The notes below the pieces were generated by a model. The model was given only the letters and a program-made list of their open reading frames with translations, did not search any database and was not told where the DNA came from. A program made the position numbers and the translations under genes. Positions 6,945 to 13,776 of a DNA stretch of 13,776 nucleotides are shown here, in pieces. Every line of letters starts with the position of its first letter. The stretch's first letter is position 1. This DNA comes from Mycobacterium sp. (lineage in GTDB: Bacteria; Actinomycetota; Actinomycetes; Mycobacteriales; Mycobacteriaceae): NCBI GenBank assembly GCA_023264755.1, contig JAHFVB010000059.1, positions 1-13,776 on the forward strand, written 5' to 3'.

Positions 6945-7796
6945 CTAGCCCTCGACATCACCCATCAGTGTGGCGACGTGATCGTCGACATAGGTCGACA
7001 GCGACCGCGGCGGCCGTTCGTAGGAGTGGCTCAGGATCGGCCGCTCCGGTAGGTCCACCTTCGGAAACTCGACGTCGTGGTAGTCGATGGTGGACAGCAG
7101 ATGACTCATCATGTTCAGCCGGGCGTGCTTCTTGATGTCGGACTCGACCACGTACCAAGGGCTCTGCGGAGTGTCGGTATGAACCATCATCTGGTCCTTG
7201 GCCCGCGAATAGTCTTCCCAGCGGTACACCGACTCGAGGTCCATGGGGCTGAGCTTCCACTGCCGGACCGGGTCGTTCATGCGCGACTTGAACCTGCGCA
7301 GTTGCTCGTCGTCCGACACCGAGAACCAGTACTTGCGCAGCAGGATGCCGTCTTCGAGCAGCATCTGCTCGAACACCGGGGTCTGGCGCAGGAACAGCGT
7401 ATGTTCTTGCGGCGTACAGAATCCCATGACCTGCTCGACGCCGGCCCGGTTGTACCAGGACCGGTCGAAGAGCACGATCTCGCCCTTGGCGGGCAAGTGC
7501 GCGATGTAGCGCTGGTAGTACCACTGACCGCGCTCCCGATCGGTGGGGGCGGGCAGCGCGGCGATTCTGGCGATCCGCGGGCTGAGGTATTCGGTGATGC
7601 GCTTGATGGTGCCGCCCTTGCCTGCGGCGTCGCGGCCCTCGAAGACCACCGCGATGCGTGCTCCGGTATGGCGGGCCCATTCCTGAAGCTTCACGAATTC
7701 CGTTTGGAGCCGGAACAGTTCAGCTTCGTAGATATCGTTGGGCAGCTTGTTCTTGGGTTTCTTCTTGGCGCCGTTCGCCGACTTGCTCTTGCTCAT
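6945..7796 (-). CDS. ppk2: Polyphosphate kinase 2
   Basis: PPK2 moves phosphate between inorganic polyphosphate and nucleoside diphosphates; the mycobacterial enzyme mainly uses polyphosphate to make GTP from GDP. The 283-residue, one-domain product has Walker A GRDAAGKGG (residues 54-62), Walker B LFDRSWYNRAG (109-119, D111 and R112) and a lid segment with KYWFSVSDDEQLRRFKSR (155-172). This is the single-domain, NDP-phosphorylating type of layout. The N-terminus is lysine-rich (KKKPKNK, 11-17). The ATG at 7796 lacks a Shine-Dalgarno sequence. Instead a perfect 6-bp stem-loop lies 2 nt upstream, in the 24-nt gap after the acyltransferase stop, so translation may depend on that upstream gene. 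It matches M. tuberculosis Rv3232c. Confidence 0.95.
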   Translation of the reverse strand: MSKSKSANGAKKKPKNKLPNDIYEAELFRLQTEFVKLQEWARHTGARIAVVFEGRDAAGKGGTIKRITEYLSPRIARIAALPAPTDRERGQWYYQRYIAHLPAKGEIVLFDRSWYNRAGVEQVMGFCTPQEHTLFLRQTPVFEQMLLEDGILLRKYWFSVSDDEQLRRFKSRMNDPVRQWKLSPMDLESVYRWEDYSRAKDQMMVHTDTPQSPWYVVESDIKKHARLNMMSHLLSTIDYHDVEFPKVDLPERPILSHSYERPPRSLSTYVDDHVATLMGDVEG

Positions 7797-7798
7797 CG

Positions 7799-7814
7799 GC
7801 GAATCGTAATTCGC
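7799..7814 (-). other. Stem-loop occupying the ppk2 ribosome-binding position
   Basis: On the transcript strand GCGAAT-TACG-ATTCGC forms a perfect 6-bp stem with a UACG tetraloop (UNCG type, closed by U-A). It ends 2 nt before the ppk2 ATG, and no Shine-Dalgarno sequence can be seen. It may regulate ppk2 initiation or act as a processing site in the operon. Chance cannot be excluded for a stem this short. Confidence 0.55.
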
Positions 7815-7820
7815 ACGGAC

Positions 7821-9230
7821 CTACTGCGCTGACTCAAGCAATTCGTCGAGCGACTCGCGCAGCAGCAAAGGGAACATGTCGACGTCGCTCATCGCATCGC
7901 GGTCGGCGTTGATTCCGAAGTACAGCATGCCGTTGTAGGAGGTGACGCCGATCGCCAGCACCTGCTTGTTCAGCAGCGGCGGAACCGAGTAGGTCTCGAG
8001 CAACTTGGTGCCGGCGACGTACATCTGCTTCTGCGCGCCCGGCACGTTGGTGATGAGCAGATTGAACTGCCGCGCCGAGAAGCTCGTCGCGACTCGAATT
8101 CCCATGGCGTGCAACGTCGGTGGCGCGAAGCCGGATAGGGTGACGATGGTCCTGGCGTCGACCAGGCTGGCCGCGGTCGAGTGCGACTCGGTGGCGTGGG
8201 CGATCTGCGACAACCGCACGACGGCGTTGCCCTCGCCGACCGGCAGGTCGACCAGGAATGGGGCCACCTCGCTGATGGCCTGACCAGGTCCGCCTGCGTC
8301 GAGCTCGGAGTCCGGATACACCGACATCGGCGCCATCGCGCGCACGGTCGTCGTCGAGGTCACCGGTTCGCCCCGCGAGAGCAGCCAGTTGCGCAGCGCG
8401 CCGGCCACCACCGCAAGCACGACGTCGTTGACGTCGCAGTCATAGCGCGCCCGAAGCGCCCGGTAACCCTCCAGCTTGTGACCGGCCACCGTGAACCGGC
8501 GATTGCGCGACACCGTGGAATTGAGCGGGCTATTCGGCGCAGTTCCCCTGGCGAACGTCCGCGCGACGTCGGCCAATCGGCGCCCGACCTCGACCAGCTG
8601 GTCGGAGTTGGTGGCGACCTCCGTCACCGCCGAACGGACCGCAGCCAGCTGCGCGGTGGGGCGGGTGATCCACTCCCCGACCGCCCCCAGCAGCAGGCCG
8701 GCGTCGCTGGGCTCGCGCCCGGGAATCCAGATGTCCTCACCGAACTCGGGGGCCTTCTGGGTGCGGTCGGCGATGACGTGGCCGATCTCCAACGCGGACA
8801 TGCCGTTGACCAAGGCCTGGTGCGACTTGGTGTAGATGGCGATCCGGTTCTTCGTCAGCCCCTCGACCAGGTACATCTCCCACAGTGGCCGTGACTTGTC
8901 CAGCGGCCGCGAGCCCAGCCGTGCGACCAGATCGTGCAGCTGAGCGTCGCTGCCCGGAGAGGGCAACGCGGACCGCCGGATGTGATAGGTGATGTCGAAG
9001 TCCGGATCGTCGACCCACACCGGTCGCGCCAGACTCCACGCCACCTCGCGCACCTTCTGTCGGTAGCGCGGGATCTGCGCTATCCGCTGCTCGACGGTGG
9101 CGAGCAGGGTCTCGTAGCTCAGTCCGCTGCGCGGCTTGCGCAGGATCGACAACGAGCCGACGTACATCGGGGTCGACGAACTCTCCAGGTGATAGAAGGA
9201 CGCATCAGCCGCCGACAACCTGGTCACCAT
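7821..9230 (-). CDS. WS/DGAT-type acyltransferase (Tgs3-like), degenerate active-site motif
   Basis: This 469-residue protein belongs to the wax ester synthase/diacylglycerol acyltransferase family, which makes triacylglycerol or wax esters from acyl-CoA. Family features are LSAADASFYHLES at the N-terminus, RPLDKSRPLWEMYLVEGL (108-125), VRAMAPMSVYPDSE, LLITNVPGAQ and the C-terminal SYNGMLYFGINADRD. The catalytic HHxxxDG motif reads HQALVNG (137-143): the second His is Gln138 and the Asp is Asn142. I checked the codons CAC CAG GCC TTG GTC AAC GGC. The usual catalytic base is therefore absent, and the enzyme may be inactive or have another role. In M. tuberculosis the region is split into Rv3234c (tgs3) and Rv3233c, whereas here one frame covers both. 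GAGGG lies 10 nt before the ATG at 9230. It heads a probable operon with ppk2. Confidence 0.9.
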   Translation of the reverse strand: MVTRLSAADASFYHLESSSTPMYVGSLSILRKPRSGLSYETLLATVEQRIAQIPRYRQKVREVAWSLARPVWVDDPDFDITYHIRRSALPSPGSDAQLHDLVARLGSRPLDKSRPLWEMYLVEGLTKNRIAIYTKSHQALVNGMSALEIGHVIADRTQKAPEFGEDIWIPGREPSDAGLLLGAVGEWITRPTAQLAAVRSAVTEVATNSDQLVEVGRRLADVARTFARGTAPNSPLNSTVSRNRRFTVAGHKLEGYRALRARYDCDVNDVVLAVVAGALRNWLLSRGEPVTSTTTVRAMAPMSVYPDSELDAGGPGQAISEVAPFLVDLPVGEGNAVVRLSQIAHATESHSTAASLVDARTIVTLSGFAPPTLHAMGIRVATSFSARQFNLLITNVPGAQKQMYVAGTKLLETYSVPPLLNKQVLAIGVTSYNGMLYFGINADRDAMSDVDMFPLLLRESLDELLESAQ

Positions 9231-9255
9231 GACGGCGTTGCCCTCCCCTGCCCGA

Positions 9256-9276
9256 AGTTCGGCACTTGTTCGAACT
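9256..9276. promoter_or_regulatory. Inverted repeat AGTTCG-N9-CGAACT in the divergent intergenic region
   Basis: Perfect 6-bp arms flank a 9-bp centre, and the right side contains the palindrome GTTCGAAC (9268-9275). It lies in the 117-bp gap between the divergent acyltransferase and Rv3235-type genes, 26-46 bp upstream of the acyltransferase start. It could be an operator, but the half-sites do not fit the mycobacterial LexA box. Confidence 0.3.
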
Positions 9277-9347
9277 CCGACACGTTAGCCGCAGATTCGT
9301 TCCGCCCGCATGACGGGTGCGTTGGAGACCCCTGGGAGCGTGGGATC

Positions 9348-9935
9348 ATGGGAATGTCTGACCCTCTCCAGCAGACGTCGTCCGTTCCCTTCGATCGCGC
9401 TGGAGCAGCCGTGACCACCTCACCCTCGGCATCACACCCGACCACCGACCACGATGCGAAGCGCTCGGCGTTGGTGTCACCGATCGTCGACTACGAACCG
9501 CCCCCGCTCAGTCCGCTGCCGATGCCGTGTCCGCCGCCGTCGCCCGGCGCCCTGCGCCGCCGAGATTCCCGGCAGCTACGCCCGGGTCGGGTGGTGTGCG
9601 AGCCGCCGCCACCGCGGGCCGCTGCGGTGTTCGCCGACGCCGCCCTGCGCTGTGTGTTGGAGGTGTCGGATCGGCGCAGGCCCATCGCCGCGCTGCGCAC
9701 ACTGCTGACGGCGCCGCTGATCGACTCCGTCGTGGCGCTTGGTCGGACGCCCTCGGAGGAGGGTGCCGCGGTGCTGCGCCGCATTCGGGTGCGTACCGCA
9801 GACGTGATGGACGGGGAGGCGATGGCCGCGGAGGTGTTCGGCACCTATACCCGCGGCAACCGCGTGCGTGCCCTTGCCGGCCGCATCGAGCTCAACCACG
9901 GTCGCTGGCGGTTGGTGGCGCTGCAGCTCGGCTAG
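9348..9935 (+). CDS. Rv3235-type protein (DUF6459-like), function unknown
   Basis: This 195-residue protein resembles M. tuberculosis Rv3235 and the actinobacterial DUF6459 group, which often sits next to secA. Residues 1-45 are low complexity and 50-90 are proline-rich (YEPPPLSPLPMPCPPPSP, then CEPPPPR), probably disordered. The conserved domain runs from about 92 to 193: AVFADAALRCVLEVSDRRRP, then RRIRVRTADVMDGEAMAAEVF, then RVRALAGRIELNHGRWRLVALQL. No signal peptide, membrane segment or catalytic motif is visible. I took the ATG at 9348; a second in-frame ATG lies at 9354, and a GTG near 9411 would give a shorter protein starting MTTSPSASH. It converges with secA1, leaving 21 bp between the stop codons. 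A link to Sec function is suggested only by gene neighbourhood. Confidence 0.82.
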   Translation: MGMSDPLQQTSSVPFDRAGAAVTTSPSASHPTTDHDAKRSALVSPIVDYEPPPLSPLPMPCPPPSPGALRRRDSRQLRPGRVVCEPPPPRAAAVFADAALRCVLEVSDRRRPIAALRTLLTAPLIDSVVALGRTPSEEGAAVLRRIRVRTADVMDGEAMAAEVFGTYTRGNRVRALAGRIELNHGRWRLVALQLG

Positions 9936-9956
9936 CTGCGCAGCGCCGCCGGGACG

Positions 9957-12797
<2,841 letters not shown>

Positions 12798-12836
12798 GCT
12801 GATTCCCTTGTGTATTTGAAGTCTGGAGTGACCTCC

Positions 12837-12842
12837 ATCCTA
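12837..12842 (-). promoter_or_regulatory. Possible -10 element (TAGGAT) of a secA1 promoter
   Basis: TAGGAT fits the mycobacterial TANNNT -10 pattern and would give a leader of about 33 nt to the GTG at 12797. It is flanked by direct repeats of GTGACC (plus strand, 12828-12833 and 12844-12849). No good -35 element is visible. The rest of the 201-bp gap is GC-rich with nothing else recognised apart from the hairpin below. Confidence 0.25.
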
Positions 12843-12927
12843 GGTGACCCGGGAACCTGGCCGGCCGAACCGAGCCACGACGAGCCCGCTCGGCGCGAAC
12901 CGGGCCGCCAGCGGTGCGCCACCGGCC

Positions 12928-12946
12928 CGGCCGCGCCAGGCGGCCG
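12928..12946 (-). terminator. GC-only stem-loop downstream of hpf, possible terminator or attenuator
   Basis: A 7-bp stem, CGGCCGC pairing with GCGGCCG, encloses the 5-nt loop GCCAG, about 52 nt after the hpf stop and 131 nt before the secA1 start. No T-run follows on the transcript strand. In DNA this GC-rich such stems arise by chance, so the call is weak. Confidence 0.3.
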
Positions 12947-12998
12947 CACTAGCTCATCGCCCGCCGCGTTTCTGCCCGCGAGCAGGCGATTGGGTCGA

Positions 12999-13679
12999 TC
13001 AGGCGAGCCGAATCAACCCGTAGTCGTAGGCGTGGCGACGGTAGACGACGGTGGGCTTGTCGGATTCCTTGTCATGGAAGAGGAAGAAGTCGTGGCCGAC
13101 GAGTTCCATCTCGTACAGCGCGTCGTCGACCGTCATCGGCACGGCGGGATGTTCCTTGGTACGCACGATCCGTCCGGGTTCGTGTTCCTCGCCGGCGACG
13201 GGCGCTACGGCTTCTCCGGCCTCGGGCGCCTCGGGCGGCAGGGTGATCGCGGTGGCTTCGTGCAGCGACACCGGGCGCTTGTCGCCGTAGTGGATCTTGC
13301 GCCGGTCCTTGCTACGCCGAAGTCTGCTCTCGAGTTTGCAGATCGCCGATTCCAGGGCGGCGTAGAAGCTGTCCGCGCAGCCCTCTCCACGGACGACCGG
13401 CCCGCGTCCGCGGGCGGTGATCTCCACGTGCTGACAATTCTTGCGCTGGCGGCGGTTGCGTTCGTGGTCGAGTTCGACGTCGAACAGGTAGATGGAGCGG
13501 TCGAAGCGTTCGGCGCGGGCCAGCTTGTCCGCGACGTAGATGCGGAAGTGGTCGGGAATCTCGACGTTGCGACCCTTGACGACGACCTCGGCGCGCGGGG
13601 TCGGGGTGGGTTCCTCGCCGTCGCTCAGGGTGCCGTCGACCATCGTTGAGCGCTTGGCGTCCATGGATTGGATTGACAT
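12999..13679 (-). CDS. hpf: Long-form ribosome hibernation promoting factor
   Basis: HPF (mycobacterial protein Y, Rv3241c type) binds the decoding region of the 30S subunit in stationary or starved cells and protects or pairs idle ribosomes. The 226-residue product has an N-terminal S30AE domain (about 31-128) starting EVVVKGRNVEIPDHFRIYVADKL, with basic RNA-contact stretches NRRQRKN and RLRRSKDRRK. A linker rich in Glu, Pro and Ala (about 141-168) follows. The C-terminal dimerisation domain (169-226) contains RIVRTKEHPAVPMTVDDALYE and HDFFLFHD. I chose the ATG at 13679; the frame is open upstream to 13757, but that part lacks family similarity. GAGGAAGCGAG lies 9-19 nt before the ATG, a loose ribosome-binding site. 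It is 201 bp upstream of secA1 on the same strand. Confidence 0.94.
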   Translation of the reverse strand: MSIQSMDAKRSTMVDGTLSDGEEPTPTPRAEVVVKGRNVEIPDHFRIYVADKLARAERFDRSIYLFDVELDHERNRRQRKNCQHVEITARGRGPVVRGEGCADSFYAALESAICKLESRLRRSKDRRKIHYGDKRPVSLHEATAITLPPEAPEAGEAVAPVAGEEHEPGRIVRTKEHPAVPMTVDDALYEMELVGHDFFLFHDKESDKPTVVYRRHAYDYGLIRLA

Positions 13680-13708
13680 ACTTGGCAACTCGCTTCCTCT
13701 TCGGCTTC

Positions 13709-13725
13709 GCACGCATGCAGCGTGC
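13709..13725. promoter_or_regulatory. Inverted repeat GCACGC-ATGCA-GCGTGC upstream of hpf
   Basis: Perfect 6-bp arms enclose ATGCA, 30-46 bp upstream of the hpf ATG. It could be an operator or a stem-loop in the 5' leader. No sigma-factor motif could be placed nearby with confidence. Confidence 0.35.
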
Positions 13726-13776
13726 CGGCTTGTGACAGAAACGCGCCGAACGGCCATCTACTTCATCGGCCAGCGG

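Noticed and set aside
9256..9276. Possible LexA/SOS box upstream of the acyltransferase
   Set aside because: The mycobacterial box is TCGAAC-N4-GTTCGA. Here the half-sites are in the opposite order with a 9-bp centre, and the shifted alignment fails in the left half.
9270..9305. Possible SigH/SigE promoter (GGAAC on the minus strand) for the acyltransferase
   Set aside because: GGAAC is present, but no GTT-type -10 element falls at the required distance.
13680..13757. N-terminal extension of the hibernation factor to 252 residues
   Set aside because: The extra residues are arginine-rich and unlike the family, and the region contains an inverted repeat and a loose ribosome-binding site that fit an untranslated leader.
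13758..13776. Five codons and a TAG on the minus strand (Arg-Trp-Pro-Met-Lys-stop) at the window end
   Set aside because: This could be the 3' end of an upstream gene (a ComF-type gene precedes Rv3241c in M. tuberculosis), but five codons are not enough to support a call.

Overview
The window is high-GC actinobacterial DNA and reads as a mycobacterial core-genome segment, probably from a Mycolicibacterium-type fast grower. Almost every gene is a close relative of the M. tuberculosis block running from Rv3226c to Rv3241c, in the same relative order and orientation: SRAP protein, aroA, rsgA, desA3, the DesA3 electron-transfer reductase (Rv3230c type), a DUF6912 protein, ppk2, a WS/DGAT-type acyltransferase, an Rv3235-type protein, secA1 and the long-form hibernation factor. 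Gene identities come from reading the translated sequences and family motifs. The comparison of gene order is from memory, and the genus is an inference.

Layout. Positions 1-374 (minus) hold the 5' part of a SRAP gene cut by the window edge. It diverges from aroA-rsgA (411-2722, plus), which overlap by the four bases GTGA. An aldo/keto reductase (2778-3632, plus) follows and converges on desA3. The 176-bp gap between them is the most structured non-coding DNA here: a 17-bp tandem repeat array, then a 61-nt near-perfect hairpin. On the minus strand come an acyltransferase-ppk2-DUF6912 run with gaps of 24 and 27 nt (probable operon), then the reductase and desA3, each with its own regulatory region. 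Rv3235-type (9348-9935, plus) diverges from the acyltransferase and converges on secA1 (9957-12797, minus). The hibernation-factor gene (12999-13679, minus) lies upstream of secA1. No RNA gene, insertion sequence, prophage, CRISPR array or origin is visible.

How the genes work together. The reductase and DesA3 form a membrane acyl-CoA desaturation system. Both upstream regions carry the same two-site operator-like module (TACG-N4-CGTA, second site exactly 15 bp from the first), so a shared regulator is likely. This module is the best candidate here for something worth new work. The acyltransferase carries HQALVNG where active WS/DGAT enzymes have HHxxxDG, so its catalytic status is doubtful. 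The remaining genes serve the shikimate pathway (AroA), 30S maturation (RsgA), polyphosphate-nucleotide exchange (PPK2), protein export (SecA1) and ribosome hibernation (HPF). I see no sign of a novel defence or mobile system.
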